DNA from: Campylobacter porcelli
GTDB taxonomy: Bacteria; Campylobacterota; Campylobacteria; Campylobacterales; Campylobacteraceae
Length of the DNA stretch: 64,000 nt
Direction of reading: 5' to 3'
Assembly: GCF_002139855.1 (NCBI RefSeq)
Contig: NZ_CP018789.1
Coordinates: forward strand, 372,001-436,000
This document shows, piece after piece, positions 57,061 to 64,000 of this stretch. The notes below the pieces were generated by a model. It was not told where the DNA came from. It saw only the letters and a program-made list of their open reading frames with translations, and did no database searches. Numbering within the stretch: the first letter of the stretch is position 1; every line of letters begins with the position of its first letter. A program made the position numbers and the translations under genes.

Positions 57061-60000
57061 ATGAATAAAATTATGAAGACCATGGATGGCAATGAAGCAG
57101 CAGCATATGCATCATATGCTTTTACTGAGGTTGCTGGAATATACCCCATAACTCCTAGCTCTCCTATGGCAGACCATGTGGATATATGGGCTAGTGAGGG
57201 TAAGAAAAATCTCTTTGGTATGCCTGTTAAAGTAGTAGAGATGCAAAGCGAAGCAGGAGCAGCTGGAACGGTGCATGGAAGCCTTCAAGCTGGAGCATTG
57301 ACTACTACATTTACAGCCGCTCAAGGGCTATTGCTTAAAATTCCAAATATGTATAAAATCGCAGGTCAAATGCTACCAGGAGTAATCCATGTTGCGGCTC
57401 GCTCTATTGCTGCTCAAGCTCTATCTATATTTGGCGATCATCAAGATATATATGCTTGTAGGCAGACTGGTTTTGCTATGCTTGCAACTGGCTCAGTCCA
57501 AGAAGTAATGGATTTAGCTGGAGTAGCTCACCTTAGTGCTATTAAGGGTAGAGTGCCATTTATGCACTTCTTTGATGGGTTTAGAACTAGCCATGAAATT
57601 CAAAAAATCGAAGTGATGGATTATAGTGTATTTGATAGATTGCTTGATAAAGAGGCGGTTGAAGAGTTTAGACGCACTTCTATGAATCCAGAAAATCCAA
57701 AGATTAGAGGAACAGCCCAAAATGATGATATATACTTCCAAACTAGAGAGCTAACAAATAAATTTTATGACGCAATCCCTGATATCGTGGCGTATTATAT
57801 GGATGAAATATCTAAGGTTACAGGTAGGAAATACGCCCCATTTGTATATTATGGTGCCAAAGATGCCACTAGAGTTATCGTAGCAATGGGTTCAGTAACG
57901 CAAACTCTTGAAGAAGTGGTGGATTATCTAAATTCAAAAGGCGAAAAAGTAGGCGTGCTAAAAGTCCATCTATATAGACCATTTAGTATTAAGCATATGT
58001 TTGATGTAATGCCTACTTCAGTAGAAAAAATAGCAGTATTAGACCGCACTAAAGAGCCAGGCAGTTTAGGTGAGCCACTATATCTAGATATCAAAGCTGC
58101 ATATTATGGCAAAGAAAATACCCCAATCATCGTAGGTGGAAGGTATGGCTTAAGCTCAAAAGATGTCGATCCAGCTCAAATGTTAGCAGTTTATGAAAAT
58201 TTAAATTCACCTACTCCAAAAGATGGATTTACAATAGGGATAATAGATGATGTTTCATTTACTTCATTACCAGTAGGGGATAAAATTTCACTAAGTGATA
58301 AAGATTGTATAGAGTGCTTATTTTATGGGCTTGGAGCAGATGGAACAGTAGGAGCAAATAAAAACTCAATTAAAATTATAGGGGACAAAACAGATTTATA
58401 CGCTCAAGCATATTTTGCTTATGATAGTAAAAAATCAGGTGGATATACTAGAAGCCATTTAAGATTTGGCAAAAACCCTATCCGCTCTACATATTTAGTA
58501 TCAAATCCGCATTTTATAGCATGTTCGGTGGCGGCATATTTGGATATTTATGATGTGGTAGATGGGTTAAGAGATGGGGGGACATTTTTATTAAATTCCA
58601 TCTGGGACGCTAAAAAAACGATAGAGAAAATCCCAAATAGAGTAAAACGCATTCTAGCACAAAAAAACGCAAATTTCTATATCCTAAATGCTACCAAATT
58701 AGCTTATGAAATAGGTCTAGGAAATCGCACAAATACAATTATGCAATCGGCATTTTTCAAGCTTTCAGGCATTATAGACTATGAAGAAGCTCAAAAATAT
58801 ATGAAAGAGTATGCTTACAAAACCTATCATAAAAAGGGCGATAAAATTGTAGAGATGAACTATAGAGCCATTGATGAGGGTGCTAGTGAGCTTGTAAAAA
58901 TCGATATTGATCCAAGCTGGGTAAATTTAAGCGATGATGTAAAAGAGGATAAATACAAAGGTAGCGATTTTGTAGAAAATATCGTTAAGCCTATGAACGC
59001 AGCTCGTGGGGATTATTTACCGGTTTCAGCCTTTGTGGGGTATGAAGATGGCTCTTTTGAATCTGGCACAACAGAATTTGAAAAGCGAGGCGTAGGGGTA
59101 ATGGTGCCAAAATGGATAGAGGAGAATTGTATCCAGTGTAATCAATGTGCCTTTGTATGTCCTCACGCTGTTATTAGACCATTTTTAATAGATGAAAATG
59201 AGATGGCAAATGCCCCACAAGGCGTAAAAGATAGAGCAATTGACGCTAAAGGCAAGGAGCTAACTGGATTAAAATATAAAATTCAAGTAAGCCCACTAGA
59301 TTGTACAGGCTGTGAGCTGTGTGCTCATGAGTGCCCAAGCAAAGAGAAATCCCTAGTAATGGTGCCACTAAATGGCGAGATAGAAAAGGGCGAGCAAGAA
59401 AATGCTGATTATCTATTTAAAAAAGTAGTATATAAAGATGATTTGATGAATAAGCAAAGTGTCAAAGGCTCAGGCTTTGCTCAACCTTTATTTGAATTCC
59501 ATGGAGCATGTCCTGGATGCGGTGAAACTCCATATATCACCCTAATTACAAGACTGTTTGGAGAGCAATTAATGGTAGCTAATGCTACTGGATGTAGCTC
59601 TATTTATGGTGGATCAGCCCCGTCGGCTCCATATAGAAAATCTAATAAAACTGGCAACGGCGTAGCATGGGCGAATTCGCTTTTTGAAGATAATGCTGAG
59701 TTTGGTATGGGTATGGAGATAGCTATGCAAACTATCCGCAATAGAGTAGAGAGCATTATGCTAAATACCAAAGACAAAGCACCAAACGCTATTGCTGCTT
59801 TATATAATGACTGGCTAGCTAATAAAAATGATAGGATCGTCACTCAAAGCATTAGAGATACCTTAGTCCCACTTCTTGAAGCAAATTCAAATTTTGAAGG
59901 GGCAAAAGAGCTTTTAAGCCTAAAGCAATACATAGCAAAAAAATCACAATGGATTATAGGTGGCGATGGCTGGGCTTATGATATTGGATATGGTGGGCTA

Positions 60001-60612
60001 GATCATGTATTAGCAAGTGGAGAAAATGTCAATGTCTTAGTGCTTGATACAGAGGTGTATTCAAACACAGGCGGTCAAAGCTCAAAATCTAGCCGAAGTG
60101 GCTCAGTAGCACAATTTAGCGCTAGTGGCAAGGCAGTCCAAAAGAAAGATTTGGGTCAAATTTCTATGACTTATGGTAATATTTTTGTAGCTCAAATCAA
60201 TCTAAATGCTAGTCAAGCAAATGTTATAAAAGCCATCACCGCAGCCGAAGCATATGATGGCCCAAGCCTTATTATAGCTTACTCTCCATGTATCGCTCAC
60301 GGCATTAAAGGTGGCCTTACTATGTCAGGAGAGCAAGCTGAGTTAGCCACAGCTTGTGGATACTGGCCGACATATGTATATGATCCAAGCCTAGTTTCGC
60401 AAGGTAAAAATCCGCTTAAAATTACCTCAAAAGAGCCTAACTGGGATAGATATGAGGAGTTTTTATTAAATGAAGTTCGCTATAACTCGCTTAAAAAAAT
60501 AAATCCTAGTCACGCTGATGAGCTATTTGCTCAAAATTTAAGCGACGCTAAGCGACGCTATAGACAATTAAAACGCCTAGCCGCAGCTGATTATAGTGAT
60601 GAGTTAAATTAA
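57061..60612 (+). CDS. por: Pyruvate:ferredoxin (flavodoxin) oxidoreductase, single-chain
   Basis: 1183 aa. Oxidative decarboxylation of pyruvate to acetyl-CoA with reduction of flavodoxin or ferredoxin. Domain order: pyrimidine-binding domain (YPITPSSPMAD, about 20), gamma-type transketolase C-like part, two 4Fe-4S ferredoxin motifs around 685-755 (CIQCNQCAFVCPHAV and CTGCELCAHECPS), then the TPP-binding domain with the cluster C pair CPGCGETPY, GDGWAYDIGYGGLDHV and TEVYSNTGGQ. Essential in Campylobacter, which lacks pyruvate dehydrogenase. Confidence 0.98.
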   Translation: MNKIMKTMDGNEAAAYASYAFTEVAGIYPITPSSPMADHVDIWASEGKKNLFGMPVKVVEMQSEAGAAGTVHGSLQAGALTTTFTAAQGLLLKIPNMYKIAGQMLPGVIHVAARSIAAQALSIFGDHQDIYACRQTGFAMLATGSVQEVMDLAGVAHLSAIKGRVPFMHFFDGFRTSHEIQKIEVMDYSVFDRLLDKEAVEEFRRTSMNPENPKIRGTAQNDDIYFQTRELTNKFYDAIPDIVAYYMDEISKVTGRKYAPFVYYGAKDATRVIVAMGSVTQTLEEVVDYLNSKGEKVGVLKVHLYRPFSIKHMFDVMPTSVEKIAVLDRTKEPGSLGEPLYLDIKAAYYGKENTPIIVGGRYGLSSKDVDPAQMLAVYENLNSPTPKDGFTIGIIDDVSFTSLPVGDKISLSDKDCIECLFYGLGADGTVGANKNSIKIIGDKTDLYAQAYFAYDSKKSGGYTRSHLRFGKNPIRSTYLVSNPHFIACSVAAYLDIYDVVDGLRDGGTFLLNSIWDAKKTIEKIPNRVKRILAQKNANFYILNATKLAYEIGLGNRTNTIMQSAFFKLSGIIDYEEAQKYMKEYAYKTYHKKGDKIVEMNYRAIDEGASELVKIDIDPSWVNLSDDVKEDKYKGSDFVENIVKPMNAARGDYLPVSAFVGYEDGSFESGTTEFEKRGVGVMVPKWIEENCIQCNQCAFVCPHAVIRPFLIDENEMANAPQGVKDRAIDAKGKELTGLKYKIQVSPLDCTGCELCAHECPSKEKSLVMVPLNGEIEKGEQENADYLFKKVVYKDDLMNKQSVKGSGFAQPLFEFHGACPGCGETPYITLITRLFGEQLMVANATGCSSIYGGSAPSAPYRKSNKTGNGVAWANSLFEDNAEFGMGMEIAMQTIRNRVESIMLNTKDKAPNAIAALYNDWLANKNDRIVTQSIRDTLVPLLEANSNFEGAKELLSLKQYIAKKSQWIIGGDGWAYDIGYGGLDHVLASGENVNVLVLDTEVYSNTGGQSSKSSRSGSVAQFSASGKAVQKKDLGQISMTYGNIFVAQINLNASQANVIKAITAAEAYDGPSLIIAYSPCIAHGIKGGLTMSGEQAELATACGYWPTYVYDPSLVSQGKNPLKITSKEPNWDRYEEFLLNEVRYNSLKKINPSHADELFAQNLSDAKRRYRQLKRLAAADYSDELN

Positions 60613-60626
60613 ATTTAACTTTTTTG

Positions 60627-60674
60627 ACTGATTATTTACCAAATCAGTTATATAATTTTGCTATTAACTGATTT
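60627..60674 (+). terminator. Pair of mutually exclusive hairpins after por
   Basis: ACTGATT (60627-60633) can pair with AATCAGT (60642-60648), or the same right arm, as AAATCAGTTA (60641-60650), can pair with TAACTGATTT (60665-60674). The two stems cannot form together. A T-run (TTTTG) follows the second. Confidence 0.5.
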
Positions 60675-60690
60675 GTTTTGCTCCTTCATC

Positions 60691-60708
60691 GCCACGGAAT
60701 TCCGTGGC
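60691..60708. repeat. 18-bp perfect palindrome
   Basis: GCCACGGAATTCCGTGGC is GC-rich against a very AT-rich background and ends the por region. As RNA it is a stable hairpin, followed by a weak T-rich stretch; as DNA it could be an operator. The rest of the gap to 60807 shows nothing else. Confidence 0.65.
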
Positions 60709-60807
60709 TTATCACTTTTAATAGCTTCCATAAATCCATATTTTTTATTTTAAATTAAATTAAATTTAATTAATATTACAGATTTAAAATCAAATTTAAG
60801 TAAAACA

Positions 60808-61701
60808 ATGAGATACAATAAATTTATAATTCGCCATCTAGGCATCTACTATATGCTAATTGCCTCTATGCTCTTTGCTGGGACTGGGGCATTATCGAAG
60901 ATTTTAAGCAGTGAGCTTAGCTCCATTGAGATTGTCTTTTTCCGTAATATCATCGGGCTATTTCTTATTATTTTTATGATTTATCAAAAGCCACTTCATC
61001 AATCTGGTGGCAAATTTTGGCTACTTGCGTTTCGTGGGATTATAGGGACAATTGGGTTATATGCGTTTTTTTATAATATCGCTCATATAGACCTTGCGAC
61101 AGCTTTTACATTTTCTAAGACTAGTCCGATTTTTACTGCTTTATTTGCGGCTTTTATATTTAAAGAGAGGCTTAATTATCTTAGTTGGTTTGCGATTTTT
61201 ATTGGGTTTGTTGGAATTTTGTTTGTAATCGAGCCAACACTTGGAATTAACAAAGATGAGTATATAGGTTTGCTTAGTGGGATTGGTGCGGCGATGGCAT
61301 ATACGAGCATTAGAGGACTTAGAAAGCACTATGATACTAGGGCAATTGTCTTATCATTTATGCTATGTGGGAGTGCCATTCCGCTACTATCAATGATTAT
61401 TGGGAGCTTTTATTATAAGCCAAATTTGGATTTTTTGATTAGTCCATTTGTAATGCCTAGCTTAAATGGCTGGGGGCTAGTGATTGTGATGGGATTGCTT
61501 GCGACTGGGTTTCAAATCTATCTTACCAAAGCCTACGCCGCAAGCAAAAAAGCTGGTGTAGTAGCAGCTGTGGGATATAGCGATGTGGTTTTTAGTATGA
61601 TTTTTGGGTTGATTTTAGGCGATCCTTTGCCGAGCTCTTTAGCGTTTTTGGGTATTATAATGATTATTGGGGCTGGAGTTTTGGTCGCGTTGAGTTTTTA
61701 G
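60808..61701 (+). CDS. EamA/DMT superfamily transporter
   Basis: 297 aa, ten helices in two EamA repeats (about 15-140 and 155-295). FAGTGALSKILSSELSSIEIVFFRNIIGLFLI and TAFTFSKTSPIFTALFAAFIFKERLNYLSW are the first-repeat signatures. Substrate unknown (metabolite efflux). The start ATG 60808 has a poor ribosome binding site; a later Met at residue 16 is possible. Confidence 0.82.
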   Translation: MRYNKFIIRHLGIYYMLIASMLFAGTGALSKILSSELSSIEIVFFRNIIGLFLIIFMIYQKPLHQSGGKFWLLAFRGIIGTIGLYAFFYNIAHIDLATAFTFSKTSPIFTALFAAFIFKERLNYLSWFAIFIGFVGILFVIEPTLGINKDEYIGLLSGIGAAMAYTSIRGLRKHYDTRAIVLSFMLCGSAIPLLSMIIGSFYYKPNLDFLISPFVMPSLNGWGLVIVMGLLATGFQIYLTKAYAASKKAGVVAAVGYSDVVFSMIFGLILGDPLPSSLAFLGIIMIIGAGVLVALSF

Positions 61702-61755
61702 TCGAATTTAATGAGTTTTTATATACAATTAAATTTATTTTGAAGGGATAAAGGT

Positions 61756-61804
61756 ATGAGAAAACTTTTATTTTGTATAATGGTTCTTTTTGGTAGGAGT
61801 GAGT
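61756..61804 (+). pseudogene. Out-of-frame signal peptide of the asparaginase gene
   Basis: ATG 61756 has a good ribosome binding site (AAAGG) and encodes MRKLLFCIMVLF, a typical signal-peptide start, in a frame one base off from the asparaginase. At a run of five T (61787-61791) loss of one T would give MRKLLFCIMVLLVGVSMAQ followed by the mature enzyme, an ideal signal peptide with cleavage after SMA. In this allele the signal peptide is separated by a frameshift. Confidence 0.65.
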
Positions 61805-62797
61805 ATGGCACAGGTAAAGCCAAAGGTGGCGATTTTAGCTATAGGTGGCACGATAGCAGGAAGTGCTAATAGTGAATTAGCTACTACAGGCTATAAGGCT
61901 GGAGTTTTGGGTATTGATGTGTTAGTAAAAGCCGTGCCTGAGTTAAAAAATTTGGCTGATATTACAGGTGAACAAATCGCCAATATTGATAGCTCAAATA
62001 TGACAAATGAAATTTGGCTTAAACTCGCTAAGCGTTGTAATGAGCTTTTAAGCAAGGTTGATGGCATAGTCATTACGCATGGCACAGATACTATGGAAGA
62101 AACGGCGTTTTTCTTAAGCCTTGTGCTAAAAAGCGATAAACCAGTAGTGCTAGTGGGGGCTATGCGACCTGCTACTGCGATGAGTGCTGATGGTCCTAAA
62201 AATCTCTACAACGCCGTAGCATTAGCGGCAAATCCAAGCGCTAAAGGCAAAGGCGTTATGGTAGCAATGAATGATAAAATTTTAAGTGCTAGAGGCGTGG
62301 TTAAAACACATACTTTAAATTTAGACGCTTTCTCATCGCCTGATTTTGGTGATTTGGGTTATATCGTAGATGGTAAGGCGTTTTTTTATAATAACGCTAC
62401 AAAAGCACACACTAAAGATACTCCATTTGATATAAGCAAAATCACAAATTTGCCAAAAGTAGATATACTTTATAGTTATTCAAATGACGGCAACGCCGTA
62501 GCAGCAAAGGCTCTATTTGCTAATGGCACTAAGGGTATAGTAGTGGCTGGAAGTGGCGCTGGAAGCATACACGAAGATCAAAAAAACGCCCTAAAAGAGC
62601 TTATGAAGCAAGGACTTAAGGTAGTTGTAAGCTCACGAGTTGTAAGTGGTCGTGTAGCCATAAGCGATAGGGATAAAGAGCTTGGTTTTATCAGTGCTGA
62701 GGATTTAAATCCGCAAAAAGCTAGAGTTTTATTTATGTTAGCACTAACTAAAACTAATAATACTCAAGAAATTCAAGATTATTTCTTAAAATATTAA
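61805..62797 (+). CDS. ansA: L-asparaginase, type II-like, lacking an in-frame signal peptide
   Basis: 330 aa from ATG 61805, which has its own AGGAG 5 nt upstream. Active-site Thr16 is in LAIGGTIAGS and the second Thr/Asp pair in ITHGTDTMEETAFF. The sequence follows the H. pylori/Wolinella asparaginase type (GAMRPATAMSADGP, LNPQKARVLFMLALTKT). It hydrolyses asparagine to aspartate and ammonia. The frame opens at a TTG at 61790, but the family N-terminus starts at MAQVKP. See the upstream signal-peptide remnant: as written the enzyme would be cytoplasmic. Confidence 0.92.
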   Translation: MAQVKPKVAILAIGGTIAGSANSELATTGYKAGVLGIDVLVKAVPELKNLADITGEQIANIDSSNMTNEIWLKLAKRCNELLSKVDGIVITHGTDTMEETAFFLSLVLKSDKPVVLVGAMRPATAMSADGPKNLYNAVALAANPSAKGKGVMVAMNDKILSARGVVKTHTLNLDAFSSPDFGDLGYIVDGKAFFYNNATKAHTKDTPFDISKITNLPKVDILYSYSNDGNAVAAKALFANGTKGIVVAGSGAGSIHEDQKNALKELMKQGLKVVVSSRVVSGRVAISDRDKELGFISAEDLNPQKARVLFMLALTKTNNTQEIQDYFLKY

Positions 62798-62818
62798 ATA
62801 GGTTTAGCAATATTTAGC

Positions 62819-62824
62819 TATAAT
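62819..62824 (+). promoter_or_regulatory. Probable -10 box of kdsA
   Basis: TATAAT 32 nt before the kdsA ATG, with AAGGTG as ribosome binding site. Confidence 0.45.
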
Positions 62825-62856
62825 TTGCCAATTAAAATTAAATTTAAGGTGTAAAG

Positions 62857-63660
62857 ATGATATTAATAGCGGGGCCTTGTGTTATTGAGAGTAGGGATTT
62901 GGTTTTTAAAGTTGCTGAGAAATTAGCAGAAATAGCAAATTTAGATTGGATAGATTTTTATTTTAAATCCAGTTTTGATAAGGCTAATCGCACAAGTATT
63001 AGTAGCTTTAGGGGGCCAGGACTTGAAAATGGGCTAAAAATTTTAGATGAGGTCAAAAGAGAGTTTGGCTTTAAAATTTTAACTGACATTCACGAAAGCT
63101 ATCAAGCCAAGCCCGCAGCACAAGTAGCAGATGCATTACAAATACCAGCGTTTTTATGTCGCCAGACAGATTTGCTTGTAGCAGCAGCTAAAACCAAAGC
63201 TATGGTAAATATCAAAAAGGGGCAATTTCTAAGCCCAGATGCGATGAAGCATAGCGTAAAAAAGGTCTTAGAAACAAGGGGAATAAGCGAATTTGGCTAT
63301 GAAATAGCTAGAGAAAATGGGGTATTTTTATGCGAGAGAGGCTCCACTTTTGGCTATGGAAATTTAGTAGTGGATATGAGAAGTTTGCCTATTATGAGGG
63401 AGTTTGCTCCTGTTGTTTTTGATGCGACTCATAGCGTTCAAATGCCAAGTGCGAATGGCTCTACAAGCGGTGGCGATAGCAGATTTGTGCCATATCTTGC
63501 TAGGGCTGCAGCGGCTGTGGGCGTAGATGGATTTTTCTATGAAACTCATATAAATCCATGCGAAGCTATGTGCGATGGACCAAATATGCTTAGCCTAGAT
63601 AAACTAAAATTAAATTTAGATGAGATAAAAAGGATTAGGGACGCTTTAAATGAGCAATAA
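62857..63660 (+). CDS. kdsA: 2-dehydro-3-deoxyphosphooctonate aldolase (KDO-8-P synthase)
   Basis: 267 aa. Condenses PEP and arabinose 5-phosphate for lipooligosaccharide inner core. Signatures [59 protein letters not shown] and FDATHSVQ are all present. It overlaps the SMR gene by 11 nt. Confidence 0.97.
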   Translation: MILIAGPCVIESRDLVFKVAEKLAEIANLDWIDFYFKSSFDKANRTSISSFRGPGLENGLKILDEVKREFGFKILTDIHESYQAKPAAQVADALQIPAFLCRQTDLLVAAAKTKAMVNIKKGQFLSPDAMKHSVKKVLETRGISEFGYEIARENGVFLCERGSTFGYGNLVVDMRSLPIMREFAPVVFDATHSVQMPSANGSTSGGDSRFVPYLARAAAAVGVDGFFYETHINPCEAMCDGPNMLSLDKLKLNLDEIKRIRDALNEQ

Positions 63661-63976
63661 GGGCTTTTTTTGGGTTATTGTTGGGGCTACATTTGAAGCG
63701 AGTTGGGCCTATGGATTAAAATACGCTAACGCTCCGCTTGAGTGGATTGCTACGGCTATTTTAGTCTGTTGTAGCTTTTTATCATTTATGCTAAGCTTTA
63801 AGTATCTTAGTGTAAGCGTGGCATATACTATGTTTATTGGCTTTGGGACTATATTTATAGTAGGTGCTGAGATTATCACTAACTATTTTAATAATGATAG
63901 CATTAGCTTTCTTAGAATTTTATTTATTTTGCTTATTATCATCGGTGTCTTAGGGCTTAAAAGGAGTCAGGCATGA
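63650..63976 (+). CDS. Small multidrug resistance (SMR) family transporter subunit
   Basis: 108 aa, four helices. [16 protein letters not shown] holds the essential membrane Glu of SMR proteins and the W-x-x-x-L-K motif of the SugE/Gdx and YkkC-like branch. Followed, with an ATGA overlap, by another short reading frame, suggesting a two-gene heterodimeric SMR pair. Confidence 0.85.
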   Translation: MSNKGFFWVIVGATFEASWAYGLKYANAPLEWIATAILVCCSFLSFMLSFKYLSVSVAYTMFIGFGTIFIVGAEIITNYFNNDSISFLRILFILLIIIGVLGLKRSQA

Positions 63977-64000
63977 TATATAGCATTGCACTATTTGGGG
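63973..64000 (+). CDS. Partial gene at window end, probably the second SMR subunit
   Basis: ATG 63973 overlaps the SMR stop and reads MIYSIALFG to the last base. Only nine codons are visible. A hydrophobic start and translational coupling fit the partner of a paired SMR transporter; the identity is inference. Confidence 0.4.

Noticed and set aside
57112-57741. Antisense frames in por
   Set aside because: They run against the highly conserved N-terminal Por domain and have no promoters or ribosome binding sites.

Overview
The window is a low-GC, gene-dense chromosomal segment of a Campylobacter species. Several runs of gene order are typical of the genus: rsfS-nadD next to gapA-pgk-tpiA-fabI, trpE-trpGD-trpF-trpB-trpA followed by cheX-like/fliN/fliO, and purA-fliJ-like-motE-DUF507-carA-(TauE-like)-response regulator-ccoNOQP-fixH-addB-addA-rplM-rpsI-cadF-gph-por. 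Promoters look like Campylobacter sigma70 promoters, with a good -10 and no clear -35. The gene content does not fix the species; it does not look like C. jejuni, because the CRISPR system is type II-B and the CadF homologue lacks the FRLS motif.

Layout: 1-6020 holds the end of argS, then rsfS/nadD (minus strand) and a glycolysis plus fatty-acid operon (gapA, pgk, tpiA, fabI). 6021-13991 is an accessory island between the 3' ends of two converging housekeeping operons. It begins with a two-gene nucleotide-signalling-like cassette (phosphoribosyltransferase plus SLOG-fold protein). The 5' end of that cassette is broken by an in-frame amber codon and a G8 tract. The island continues with a type II-B CRISPR-Cas locus (cas9-cas1-cas2-cas4, all minus strand). 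The cas operon lies between two inverted copies, about 230-250 bp each, of a module made of a CRISPR repeat, a conserved AT-rich leader-like segment and a tracrRNA gene. The copy upstream of cas9 adjoins a three-spacer array. The copy downstream of cas4 has a single repeat and a partly decayed tracrRNA.

13992-25218 is a long minus-strand run: thiS, the ABC-F gene ybiT, dapD, fliO-like, fliN, a CheX-like phosphatase, then the trp operon, which carries an adenine-specific DNA methyltransferase between trpGD and trpF. 25351-34972 holds a TauE/SafE permease, lipoproteins, the molybdate system (modE, modABC) and an MlaA/MlaC/RND lipid-transport operon. 35100-53093 is a plus-strand series: PAS sensor, hisZ-like, purA, flagellar-type coiled-coil proteins, carA, a response regulator, cbb3 oxidase genes and AddAB recombination nuclease genes. 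53181-64000 holds rplM/rpsI, a candidate small RNA, the cadF homologue, mscS, gph, por, a DMT transporter, asparaginase (with a frameshifted signal peptide), kdsA and the start of a paired SMR transporter.

The part most worth following up is the CRISPR locus. It combines inverted tracrRNA/repeat modules bracketing the cas genes, an extended -10 promoter inside every repeat, an upstream terminal repeat trimmed to its promoter half, and a spacer with internal 22-bp periodicity. Second-tier items are the phase-variable-looking PRTase/SLOG cassette, the signal-peptide frameshift in asparaginase, the methyltransferase inside the trp operon and the candidate sRNA upstream of cadF.
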